From Candidatus Sulfopaludibacter sp. SbA3 (GTDB lineage Bacteria > Acidobacteriota > Terriglobia > Bryobacterales > Bryobacteraceae), in the NCBI GenBank assembly GCA_945900935.1, contig CAMDKT010000070.1:1-14470 (forward strand): DNA of 14,470 nucleotides. The letters are read 5' to 3'. Below, piece after piece: positions 1-8,800 of the stretch. The notes below the pieces were generated by a model, which was given only the letters and a program-made list of their open reading frames with translations, was not told where the DNA came from and ran no database searches. How positions within the stretch are numbered: the first letter of the stretch is position 1; each line of letters begins with the position of its first letter. The position numbers and the translations under genes are program-made.

Positions 1-191
1 CGGCTCGATCTAAACAGGGCTGAGGGGTTCCGCTTGGCCGCTTAACCAAGAACGAGGTAGTCTTGAGATCAGGATGTCTGATGATTATTACTCATCCCGG
101 CACAGGGTTCGAATTTTTAGATGGGTGTGAATGGAGTCACCGCCGCCGCCGATCCCCGCCGTATCCAGCTTGGTGTGCGATTCTCGTTCTA

Positions 192-1817
192 ATGCGCCTG
201 TTCTTCCTTCTTGCCTGTTCCGTATTCGCGGATGATCTCTGGCTTCGCAACGGCAAAGTCTGGACCGCCAATCCAACTCAGCCCTGGGCTCAGTCGATAC
301 TCATCAGAGGCAATACCATCGCCGCCGCTGGAGCCGATAAAGACATCGCCCCGCAAGCCAAAGGCGCCCGTGAGATCGATCTAAGGGGCCGTCTAACCAT
401 CCCCGGTTTCAACGACGCGCATCTCCATTTCCTCGGCGGCTCCCTCGGCCTCTCGCAAATCGATCTCAACGGCATCTGCACGCTCGATGCCATCCAGAAG
501 GAAATCGCGAGCTTCGCCGCCAAACATCCAAACGACAAATGGCTCCACGGCCGCGGCTGGGAGTATGTCTGCTTCCCGCAAGGCCGCCTGCCGGTAAAAG
601 AAGACATCGACAAGGTCGTCAAGGATCGCCCCGTCTTCCTCTCCGCCTACGACGGCCACACCGGCTGGGTCAACTCCAAAGCGCTCGAACTCGCCGGTCT
701 TACCAAGGACTCCACATTCACCGGCTACGGCGAAATCGTAAGAGACCCCAATACCGGTTTGCCCACCGGAGCATTAAAGGAAGGAGCGATGGGGCTAGTT
801 CGCCGATTAGTCCCCGTCCCTGATAAAGCCCAAAAGCTCGCCAGCCTGGAAGCCGGCCTGAGAATGGCCGCCGGCCTCGGCATCACGTCCGTCCAAAACG
901 CCAACGGATCGCTTGATGAAGTCGAACTCTACGAAGAGCTTCGTAGCCAGAATAAACTCACCCTTCGTACCAGCTTCGCCATGTCCGTCGGGCCCATGGT
1001 GTCCGAAGCCGAGCTCACCGAATACGCCAATCTCCGCCATAAATACCCCGGCCCGCTCCTCCGCGTCGGCGCCATTAAGATCAGTTTGGATGGCGTTATC
1101 GAGAGCCATACCGCCGCCATGCTCGATCCCTATTCGAACAACAAAAACACCAGCGGCAAATCCGCCTGGACCGCCGAGCAATTCGCGAAAACCGTAAGAA
1201 CAGCGGACAAACTCGGCCTGCAAATCTACACGCACGCCATCGGCGACCGCGCCGTCCGCATGGCCCTCGACGGCTACGAAAAAGCCTCTCCCGCCGCCCG
1301 CCACCGCATCGAGCACATCGAGACCATTCACCCCAGCGACATCCCCCGCTTCGCCGCCCTCGGCGTCCTCCCCTCCATGCAGCCCATCCACGCCGACCCC
1401 TCCGGCGTCGAAATCTGGAGCGCCGCCATCGGTCCCGAGCGAACAAAAATGGGCTTCGCCTGGCGCAGTATCGAGAAGGCGGGCGGGCGTTTAGTATTCT
1501 CCAGCGATTGGCCAGCGTCGATCTCTGTGAACCCCATCCGCGGCATCCACAACGCGGTGAACCGCCGCACGATCACCGGCCTTCCCCCGCAGGGCTGGAT
1601 CCCCGAAGAGCGAGTCAGCGTCGAAACGGCCCTCCGCGCCTACACCATCAACGGCGCCTACGCCTCCCGCGAAGAAAACCAAAAAGGAGCCATCCGCCCC
1701 GGCCTCTTAGCCGACATCATTGTCCTATCCCAGGACATCTTCACCATCCCTCCCATGGACATCCACAAAACACGAGTCGACCTCACCATCTTCAACGGCC
1801 GCATCATCAAACAATAG
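192..1817 (+). CDS. Secreted amidohydrolase, amidohydrolase family 3 (YtcJ-like)
   Basis: A 541-aa metal-dependent hydrolase of the amidohydrolase superfamily, expected to cleave a C-N bond of an amide, imide or similar substrate; the substrate cannot be read from the sequence. The metal site looks complete: an HLH motif in PGFNDAHLHF (His77, His79), Lys296 in IKISLDG, His348 in YTHAIGDRAV, His375 in RIEHIE and Asp439 in FSSDWPAS. The C-terminus (GLLADIIVLSQDIF) is the usual strand returning to the small beta-sandwich. The start was placed at the ATG opening MRLFFLLACSVFA, a short signal peptide that suggests periplasmic export. The frame stays open back to a TTG at 63, but that extension is arginine-rich and unlike the family. 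No clear Shine-Dalgarno precedes the ATG. It stands alone, convergent with the CRTAC1 gene, so context does not suggest a pathway. Family assignment is firm; start moderately so. Confidence 0.9.
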   Translation: MRLFFLLACSVFADDLWLRNGKVWTANPTQPWAQSILIRGNTIAAAGADKDIAPQAKGAREIDLRGRLTIPGFNDAHLHFLGGSLGLSQIDLNGICTLDAIQKEIASFAAKHPNDKWLHGRGWEYVCFPQGRLPVKEDIDKVVKDRPVFLSAYDGHTGWVNSKALELAGLTKDSTFTGYGEIVRDPNTGLPTGALKEGAMGLVRRLVPVPDKAQKLASLEAGLRMAAGLGITSVQNANGSLDEVELYEELRSQNKLTLRTSFAMSVGPMVSEAELTEYANLRHKYPGPLLRVGAIKISLDGVIESHTAAMLDPYSNNKNTSGKSAWTAEQFAKTVRTADKLGLQIYTHAIGDRAVRMALDGYEKASPAARHRIEHIETIHPSDIPRFAALGVLPSMQPIHADPSGVEIWSAAIGPERTKMGFAWRSIEKAGGRLVFSSDWPASISVNPIRGIHNAVNRRTITGLPPQGWIPEERVSVETALRAYTINGAYASREENQKGAIRPGLLADIIVLSQDIFTIPPMDIHKTRVDLTIFNGRIIKQ

Positions 1818-1838
1818 GGACAGTAACCCCTGTCCCCC
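1814..1838. repeat. GGGACAG/CTGTCCC hairpin between convergent genes (REP-like or terminator)
   Basis: GGGACAG (1817-1823) and CTGTCCC (1830-1836) form a perfect 7-bp inverted repeat with a TAACCC loop. The first arm begins on the last base of the amidohydrolase stop codon. A CCCATTTTC run follows on the + strand and TATTGTTTG follows on the - strand, so it could act as a weak bidirectional terminator for the two convergent genes. The 14-mer ATAGGGACAGTAAC (1814-1827) recurs at 9568-9581. GGGACAG palindromes of this kind are familiar as REP elements linked to REP-associated tyrosine transposases in other bacteria; applying that here is inference, and no transposase gene is in the window. Confidence 0.5.
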
Positions 1839-1864
1839 CATTTTCTAGAGCCTTTTCCTAACGG

Positions 1865-3592
1865 CTAGAGCGGCTCGCGAATCGTCAACATCTGGTCCGC
1901 AGCCACGTCCTTCAGGGTCAGCGCGCCCCCCCCCGGCCAGCGGACCTCAATGGAAGCCGCACTCGTTTCTGTTCCAATTCCAATATGCACGCGCGGATCG
2001 CTTGAGGAGAGAAAACCCACGCTCGGGCTCACCCACTCATGCAAGGCGCGACCGGCCGGTGTAGTCACGGTGATGCGCGCGCCGATCGAATCCCGGTTTG
2101 CCTTGCGGCCCACCACGCGGAGCGTCAGCCAGTGTCCGCCGCCGGTTGCCGTATTCAGGAGGATCGCGGGCCGCCGTTCCAGCGAGGTGACAATCAAATC
2201 CATGAACCCATCGTTGTTCAAATCGGCGAAGGCGGAGCCCCGCTGGTAGCCTTGCCGCCGGAAGTGTTCGCCCATGTGTGCCGAAACGTCCACAAAGCGT
2301 TTTCCCCCGGCGTTTTCAAACACCGTGTCGTGCTGCGCCGCGTTGGCGCGCAAGGAGTCCACATCTCCGTTGGCGGAATAGAGGTCCTTCCATCCGTCAT
2401 TGTTGTAGTCGAAGAACCCGCCGCTCCAGCCGGAAAATGGCGTGCTCAGCGGTGCCAGTCCGGTAGCGCCGGAAACGTAGCGGAATGATTTTCCTCGCAG
2501 ATTCCGGAACAATCCCCACACCTGCCCGGTCAAATCGTTGAAGAAAATATCCGGCCAGCCGTCGTTGTCGTAGTCGTGAATGCCGGCGCCCATGGCAGAG
2601 ACGGTGGCGCCATCGTCATTGTACGCAACTCCCAGCAGCAACCCCTGTTCCAGAAATGCGCCATTCTTTTGGTTGATGAAGAGGAAGTTGCGCTCCGTAT
2701 CGTTGGCGATGAAAATGTCCTCCCATCCATCTCCGTTCACGTCGGCGATTCCGATGCCCATGCCCTTCCCACGCACACTCCCGAAACCGGCGGCGTCGGT
2801 AACGTCCTGAAAACTGCCGTCTCCTTTGTTCCGATAGAGGCGGTGCGGGACCGTTGGGTAGGTCTTTGGGTGGCAATAAAAATCGACGCCGTCACCCCGC
2901 ACGCAACGCTGATCTGTGCCCGGGGTCCAGAGCGTGTAGTTGGACAGCACCAGATCCAGATGACCATCGTGATCGTAGTCGACCCATGCGCCCTGCACGC
3001 TCAACGTGCCTTCCGGCTTGACGCCCAGACCGGACTCGGCGGTCACGTCCCGAAACTTGCCGTTCCCCTGGTTCCGGTACAGCGTGTTGGTTCCGGCATT
3101 GGCGACGAACAGGTCCGTCCAACCGTCGTTGTCGAAGTCGGCCGCCGCCGCGCCCAGGCTGTAACCCAGGTTCTGGCCGGCTAACCCGGCGGACCCGGTG
3201 ACGTCTTCGAACACCCCAGCGCCCTTGTTGCGGAGAAGGGCGTTGTGATATTCCGGGCCGGTCTTTTTCATTTCCGGAAATTGCGCGCCATTGGTGAAAT
3301 AGAGATCCATCAGACCGTCGTTGTCGAAGTCGAGCACCGCGACTCCTCCGCACAAGGGCTGCGGAAAGTACTTGCGCCCGCCGGTGAATCCGTTCCGGGT
3401 GGCGTAGCTGAACGAACTTCGCGCCGCCACATCCGCGAATCGAGGCGTCAGTTGAGCCGGCTGGGCGAGCATGAGAAACGTACAGGCCGCGCAGGCACGG
3501 CAGCAACGGGCGAGGAACTCGCCCATCTTGCCGGGCCGGAGCGAGTCCGTTGTGCGCGAGTCTCTGGAGAGCGGCGCTGCGAGCGCCTTCAT
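1865..3592 (-). CDS. CRTAC1-type VCBS/FG-GAP beta-propeller protein with C-terminal ASPIC/UnbV domain
   Basis: A 575-aa exported protein. Seven calcium-loop motifs are visible: DFDNDG (88-93), DFDNDG (152-157), DYDHDG (205-210), DVNGDG (284-289), DYDNDG (340-345), DYNNDG (395-400) and DLNNDG (457-462), each followed by a strand such as DLYFTNG or DLFVANA. This predicts a seven-bladed, integrin-like propeller. Residues about 486-573, from GHWLTLRV through SIGARITVTT to IEVRWPGG, match the ASPIC/UnbV domain. The start is fixed by GAGGGGG four bases upstream and by an ATGA overlap with the TPR gene stop; the frame itself is open to 3769. The N-terminus has a hydrophobic, cysteine-rich stretch (RCCRACAACTFLMLAQPAQ) that looks like a signal sequence, perhaps used from an internal Met23. 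Such proteins are thought to mediate binding or adhesion, but the ligand is unknown. The family call is firm; the function is not established. Confidence 0.92.
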   Translation of the reverse strand: MKALAAPLSRDSRTTDSLRPGKMGEFLARCCRACAACTFLMLAQPAQLTPRFADVAARSSFSYATRNGFTGGRKYFPQPLCGGVAVLDFDNDGLMDLYFTNGAQFPEMKKTGPEYHNALLRNKGAGVFEDVTGSAGLAGQNLGYSLGAAAADFDNDGWTDLFVANAGTNTLYRNQGNGKFRDVTAESGLGVKPEGTLSVQGAWVDYDHDGHLDLVLSNYTLWTPGTDQRCVRGDGVDFYCHPKTYPTVPHRLYRNKGDGSFQDVTDAAGFGSVRGKGMGIGIADVNGDGWEDIFIANDTERNFLFINQKNGAFLEQGLLLGVAYNDDGATVSAMGAGIHDYDNDGWPDIFFNDLTGQVWGLFRNLRGKSFRYVSGATGLAPLSTPFSGWSGGFFDYNNDGWKDLYSANGDVDSLRANAAQHDTVFENAGGKRFVDVSAHMGEHFRRQGYQRGSAFADLNNDGFMDLIVTSLERRPAILLNTATGGGHWLTLRVVGRKANRDSIGARITVTTPAGRALHEWVSPSVGFLSSSDPRVHIGIGTETSAASIEVRWPGGGALTLKDVAADQMLTIREPL

Positions 3593-5706
3593 CTGGCCCC
3601 CTCGCGGCACGGTGCCGACAACCAATCCCGCAGGTTTTGGCAGTTCGCCCCGGCTTGCCCGGAGCCGAGCGCCGCCGCCGTACGCAACTTCCGCGCGGCC
3701 TCCCCAATGCGCCTTTCCCGCTGCAACGCCAGTCCGTGCGCCAGGTATGGCCGGGCCCATTCCGGCCACCGCTCTTGTATGCGCCGCAACCGCTTTTCGG
3801 CCTCTTGCAACCGGCCGTCCAGCGCGACCGCAATCGCCTCGGCGAGCAGTAAGCCGCGGTTACCAGGCGCGTTTTCCGCCGCCCGTGACAGCAACTGTGC
3901 CGCTTCCCGATAGCGGCCATACTTGCCCAGCAATTCGGCCGCCTGCTCCGCAATCGGAGCACTCGTATTCCCCCATTCCGCCGTTGCCGACAGCAGTTGC
4001 CGCGCTTCCCCTTCGCGGCCAAGGCCGTCGAGGACTCTCGCCTTCAGCAACAGGAATTCGCCGAACTTTTCTTCTTCCGGTACCTGTCCCAGGGCGGCCA
4101 GCGCGGCATCGGCGCCCGCCGTGTTGAAAATGGCGATGGCCCGCTCGAGCGCGGTGCCCGCACGTTCCAGAAACGGTAACGCCCACCGGTAGCGGCCCGC
4201 ATCGAGAAGCGCGCGCCCGGCCAAGGCCAGTGTCCGTTCATCGGCATTCAGGGTCGATAACTCCCGAAACTCCTTCTCCGCCGCCGCCTCTTGCCCGTCA
4301 GCCAGCAGCAGGCTGCCCAAGTGCAGTCGAAGGAATGCGTCATCGGGCCGGGCGCGCGCCATGGCGTAAAAGCGTTCAATCTCTCGCGCCCGCCGCTCGG
4401 CCGGCGGCAGCGTCGCCAATTCGATCATCCCCGGCTCCCGCCGCGGATCGCGCTGCCGCGCGGGGCGCAGCTTCTGGTACTGATCCAGCCACTGGCGCGC
4501 CTCCGGTTCCCGGCCCTGCTCCATCAGCGCGCGGCCCAGATGCAGCCGCGCCTCCCAATCCGCGGGCGCCAGCGCGGCGGCCTTGCGAAACGCCCGCTCC
4601 GCGTCCGCCGGCCGGTCGAGCGCCAGCAGCGTCAACCCATACTGATCCAGGGCTCGAACGTCGGATGGCCGCAAGGCAAGCGCCGCTTCCAAATGCGTCA
4701 ACGCCTCCGCGTCCCGGCCATGCCGGTGCAGCAGCCACGCCCTGGCCGTATGCGCGGGCGCTAGCAGCGGGTCAAGTCGCACCGCCTCGGCCAGCTCCGC
4801 CAGCGATTTATCGGCATCCGCGCTCCAGCACAACTGCGCCAGTTGAAAGTGGCCAAGAGGGTCTTTCGGATGGCCCGCTACGTATACCTCCAAAGCCTTC
4901 ATCCCCTCATCGCGCCGCCCCGGCGTATTGGCCACAACACGAGCGCGGTCCCGCCGCGCGGACGCATCGCCGGGCCGGAGCGCCAGATAGCGATCATAAG
5001 CAATTCCCGAGTCGCCGTAATAACCGGCGTCCTCGGCGGCACGAGCCAACGCGAGCGCGATGGCCGGTTCGTCCGCCGCCTTTTGTTGCGCGTGCGCCAG
5101 CAGGAAAACGGCGCGCGGGAATTCACCGGCCGCGGCATGGGCTGATCCCAATTCGTGCAGCACTCCCGCGTCATTCGGCCGCAATTTTAATGCCGCTTCC
5201 AGGGCCTCTATCGCTCTCGGGAAATCGCCCGCCCGCGCCGCCGCGCGTCCCAGGTTCCATAGCGCTTGGAAATCCCCCGCCCGGGCCGCCACCACACGCT
5301 GCAGCGCCTGCTGCGCCAGTTTGAACTCTCCCAACCGCGCATACATCGCGCCCGCCTCGGCCAGCAGTCCGGGATCGCTGTGAGCCGTCAGCGCCCGTAA
5401 ATAGGGCAGCGCCGGCCGCTTCTGCTCGACGGCCAGCCGCGCCAACTGCAAATTGGCGTTCGGATGCGCCGGGATTCGCTTGGCCAGGAGTTCGAAATAC
5501 TCGCTGGCTTTTGCCGGATCGCCGCAGGCCAGATGATGATTCCCCGCGTTGTTGAGCAGCGCGGGCGATGGCGTTCCCGACGCCATCGCCCGCCGGTAGA
5601 TCGGCGCGGACTCGGCACACTTTCCCTGTTCGTCCAGCCGCGCCGCCTCGCGCAAATCGACCGGCGGCGGTTGCGCTCCGCGAGCACCCGCCGCCAGCAA
5701 GAACAT
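3589..5706 (-). CDS. Exported tetratricopeptide-repeat (TPR) protein
   Basis: A 705-aa protein made almost wholly of TPR helix pairs. Clear units lie near residues 146-179 (LWNLGRAAARAGDFPRAIEA), 180-213, 316-349 (HGRDAEALTHLEAALALRP), 350-383, 384-416 and 456-489. Degenerate units fill the rest, so the fold is probably a long superhelical scaffold for protein contacts. The start is uncertain. The frame runs back to a TTG at 5862 that overlaps the receptor gene, but that N-terminal stretch (RPLPDGRGSE...) is encoded by a palindromic repeat. ATG 5706 opens a plausible signal peptide, MFLLAAGARGAQ, with AGGG eleven bases upstream. GTG 5727 would give a longer hydrophobic core (VFRVCVLMFLLAAGARGA), and ATG 5841 is also possible. 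The stop overlaps the CRTAC1 start by ATGA, so the two products are probably made together and may interact. There is no catalytic domain. Confidence 0.85.
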   Translation of the reverse strand: MFLLAAGARGAQPPPVDLREAARLDEQGKCAESAPIYRRAMASGTPSPALLNNAGNHHLACGDPAKASEYFELLAKRIPAHPNANLQLARLAVEQKRPALPYLRALTAHSDPGLLAEAGAMYARLGEFKLAQQALQRVVAARAGDFQALWNLGRAAARAGDFPRAIEALEAALKLRPNDAGVLHELGSAHAAAGEFPRAVFLLAHAQQKAADEPAIALALARAAEDAGYYGDSGIAYDRYLALRPGDASARRDRARVVANTPGRRDEGMKALEVYVAGHPKDPLGHFQLAQLCWSADADKSLAELAEAVRLDPLLAPAHTARAWLLHRHGRDAEALTHLEAALALRPSDVRALDQYGLTLLALDRPADAERAFRKAAALAPADWEARLHLGRALMEQGREPEARQWLDQYQKLRPARQRDPRREPGMIELATLPPAERRAREIERFYAMARARPDDAFLRLHLGSLLLADGQEAAAEKEFRELSTLNADERTLALAGRALLDAGRYRWALPFLERAGTALERAIAIFNTAGADAALAALGQVPEEEKFGEFLLLKARVLDGLGREGEARQLLSATAEWGNTSAPIAEQAAELLGKYGRYREAAQLLSRAAENAPGNRGLLLAEAIAVALDGRLQEAEKRLRRIQERWPEWARPYLAHGLALQRERRIGEAARKLRTAAALGSGQAGANCQNLRDWLSAPCREGAR
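3597..3603 (-). promoter_or_regulatory. Shine-Dalgarno GAGGGGG for the CRTAC1 gene
   Basis: GAGGGGG sits four bases before the ATG at 3592 and inside the last codons of the TPR gene. Together with the ATGA overlap it decides the start over the longer open frame and implies translational coupling. Confidence 0.7.
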
Positions 5707-5755
5707 CAAAACACAGACCCTAAACACAGCGCCGGAACTACTTGCGCATCCGATC

Positions 5756-5817
5756 CCGGACGGTCGCGGCCCGGTAAGCGAGCCGTGCCGCCCGGTTTCT
5801 GAGCCGCGACCGTCCGG
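5756..5817. repeat. REP-like palindrome, 15-bp perfect arms
   Basis: CCGGACGGTCGCGGC (5756-5770) and GCCGCGACCGTCCGG (5803-5817) are exact reverse complements separated by 32 bases; the loop holds a nested CCGG (5771-5774)/CCGG (5792-5795) pair. It lies just after the receptor stop and before the best TPR start, that is, in the intergenic strip, yet it is open in the TPR frame and would encode LPDGRGSE. A GC-rich symmetrical hairpin between co-oriented genes fits a dispersed REP-type element. Neither arm is followed by a T run, so a simple intrinsic terminator is less likely. Multicopy status is inferred, not shown. Confidence 0.65.
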
Positions 5818-5851
5818 AAGCGGTCTTCCGCGGACAGGCATGACACAGTGT

Positions 5852-8800
5852 CTAAAATTCAACCCGTAGGCCGAGTTGCGCCCGGCGCCCGAACAGGCCG
5901 GACAACTGGTTGTTGCTGACGCCGAACAGGCTGCTTTGCACGTTGGTATTCGGGTTTGCCCAAGTCATGTTATTCGCCGCGTTGAATACGTCCATTCGCA
6001 GTTCCCCGCGAATTCTTTCGGTGATTGGCATCCGCTTCACGATAGAGGTATCCACGTTGAATAGGCCCGGGTTTGTCAGCCCGTCGTATTGCCAGGGATT
6101 GGTCCGCGCCGTGAAGTTCGGAAGCCGGGAAAATGCCTGCGTATTGAACCAACGGCCCGGAGTCTGGTTTTCGATTAGCGGGTCGCCGCTAACTTGCATC
6201 CCGCCAAACCGGACATAGAACCCCGAGCGCCACGTCATCAGGCCAGTCACATCCCACCCGCCAATGACGAGGTCCAACGCTTTCGGCATGGAAGCAAGCA
6301 ATTGCCTGCCCCTGCCCACCGGCAGTTCCCACGTGGCGGCGACCGAGAGCCGTTGGCGCGGCTTGTCACTTTCCTGCCACGTGAACTCCCGGTTGAAGGC
6401 GGCGATGTCGTTGAAAAATACTTCGTCTTGCTGGCGGCCGTAGTTATAACCCATCAGCATCGAATAGCCATTGGCGAAACGTCGGTTCAGCCGCAATTGG
6501 AAAGACTGGTAACGCGACTTGCCGCCCTCAATTCCGTCAATGACGTTCAAGTTGCCGTATTGCGGGTACGGCCGGGCGAGGGATGTAAGCCCAATCGTCC
6601 GTTGGTAACGCAACGCACCCGGAAACTTGTCGACGGTGGAGAAGTTGAAGAACGGATTTGCCACGGCCCGGTTCGTCGCGTCCTTGAATTCGTAAGCCAC
6701 GCGGGGATCGACTTGGTTCAAATTGTAGCCGCCCACTAATTGGTTGGAGAAGTTAATGTAGTACGTCACGTCCAGCAGCATGTTTTTCGGCAATTGGCGC
6801 TGGAAGGAGAAGTTGATGCGATCGCTAAAGCTGCGGGGCCGGTTAGCAGCCACGTAGGAAAGTGAATCTCCCAGCGAAGTGTAGCGGCCCAAGGATTTCT
6901 CATAGGCCGGCACGACGGGCGTGGAGGCGGGGAAGGGATCCCGCAACCGCGATTGCGGGATGCCCAGCACCGCCGGGTAGGCACCGGTAACATTCTTATA
7001 GCCAACATAGAGGGTGTCGAAGATGTTAAACGTTCCGCCGGTCCAGGGGGTCAAGTAGCGTCCATAACCGATGCGGAAAGAGGTGTTGTCGTTGATCCGG
7101 TACGCCGCGCCGATGCGGGGTGAGAAGCCGCCCTTGCCGGCGTTCCATTGGCCGCGGTTATTCGCGTCGGCAAATTGAAACGCGCCATTAAAGGTCGTTG
7201 GCCCTTTGTAGAACTGCCCGAGTTCGGCAGGCATCCGGGGCGCGCCCGCCCCTTGCATCTCCGGAATCGGCGAAGTCAGATCGAGCGGCCGGGTCAGGCG
7301 GTCCTGCGGGTCCGTATACGCTGTCTCGAACTCGTAACGCAAACCCAAATTGATCGTAAGGTCCCGGCTCACTTTCCAGTCGTCGTTAATAAACGTGCCG
7401 TAAAAGCGGTTCTGGCCCTGCGGCAGAATGCTGGCCGTCATCGAAGTTGAACCGCTGTCCCAGCTATCGGCACCGCCGCCGGCGGGCTGCACCGCGCCCA
7501 ACAGAAACGTCGCATAGCCGTCGCCGGATGTGCGCAAGTCCGGATTCACGAACGTTGCGGCAGTCCCGTCGGCCTGGAAACCGAAGCCGGGATTATTGCT
7601 CACAATCAGGCTGGTGGTGCGCGTGCCGCGCGTGTCGGCGCCCATCTTCAGGTAATGCTTGCCTTGTTGGCGTGCAATCTTCACGCTGACGCTATCGGCC
7701 GTCGGACGCTGATTCCAGGTCCCGCCGCGGGGGCCCATCGCCGTCCAATACTCGCCGCTCCCCGTTCCCATGATGGACATGCGGGGAAGCAGTTCCGGCA
7801 CCGCCTTGTTCGCGAAGATTGTTTTGTAGAAGCTGGAATTCGGCCAGATCTTGTCCCAACCGACCTTAGCCGTCGGCGCAAATTGCGAAGCGTCGACGAA
7901 GCTATGATACGTGGCATTAACGTTGAGGATTGTGGTCGTGCTCAGCATATAGACCGCGTCGCCGGAGATGGATAGCGCGTCGCGCTGGCTGCCGCGGTCG
8001 TTGACGTAAAAGTCCGAGCCCGTAGGGTTCGACGTGGTTACGGGCGTCCACAACTTGCTGTAGCGGCCATAGAAACGAAGCTTCTCGTTCATCACGTAGT
8101 CGGTCCGGTTCGAAATATTGTGATAATCGTAGCGAATCGGCAGCGGAACGTAATAATTGTTGATGTTGTAAGGACCCTGCCCAGGCCGGTTGGCCTTCCA
8201 TAATTTGCCCATATACTGTGTGGCAATCGGGTCTTGGACCGACTTCGGGATGATGTTTCCCGGCAGGGGCATCCGCGTGACGGTCGCACCGTCCGCAGAG
8301 GTCTGGGTGGTCCACGGATCGTAGATCGTCCGCAGCCCGCCGACGGCATTTAGCGATTGCGAGAAGTTCCCATCGCGCTCCAGATCGCTCGGCAACGTAT
8401 GGATGAGGTCGTTGGGGTCGGTTTTCCGCCATTGTTCATAGGAGAAGAAGTTGAAGAGCTTGTTCTTCTTGATTGGACTGCCGAGCGTGCCGCCGTACAT
8501 GTGCGTGCGGCCGGTGTTGATTGTCCGGAAGACGCGGTTCTCGAACGCATTCGCCCACGGATACTGCCCCTGATAGAACGCGTTGCCGTGCCAGTCATTG
8601 GTCCCGGCCCTCATGGTAAGCGTAATCGCCGACCCGGAAGAGTGTCCATATTCGGCGTCGATCGCATTCTGCTGCACGGCCACTTCCTGCACCGCATCGG
8701 GCGACGGCATATAGCTCGTCTTGTAACCGATCCCAATGGGGCTGCCGTCGATCTGCAAGTCGTTCGAATAGTCGCGACCGCCGCCGATCTGCTGCCGGTT

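Noticed and set aside
95..130. GGTTCGAATTT resembling a tRNA T-loop
   Set aside because: The flanking bases do not form a T-stem or acceptor stem, and no anticodon arm can be placed nearby.
1..191. Extension of the amidohydrolase to a TTG at 63, or the tail of another gene at the left edge
   Set aside because: The extension is arginine-rich and would bury the signal peptide. Short open frames at the edge carry no recognisable motif.
3490..3530. Possible lipobox in the cysteine-rich N-terminus of the CRTAC1 protein (RCCRACAACTF)
   Set aside because: The cysteines precede or lie within the hydrophobic stretch and do not follow a [LVI]-[AST]-[GA]-C pattern, so an ordinary signal sequence is the safer reading.
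2892..4022. 376-codon minus-strand frame overlapping the TPR and CRTAC1 genes in another frame
   Set aside because: The arginine-rich product is typical of out-of-frame GC-rich DNA, and the true frames carry clear TPR and VCBS repeats.
4230..5324. 364-codon plus-strand frame antisense to the TPR gene
   Set aside because: The proline/alanine/arginine-rich translation without motifs is a shadow of the TPR coding strand.
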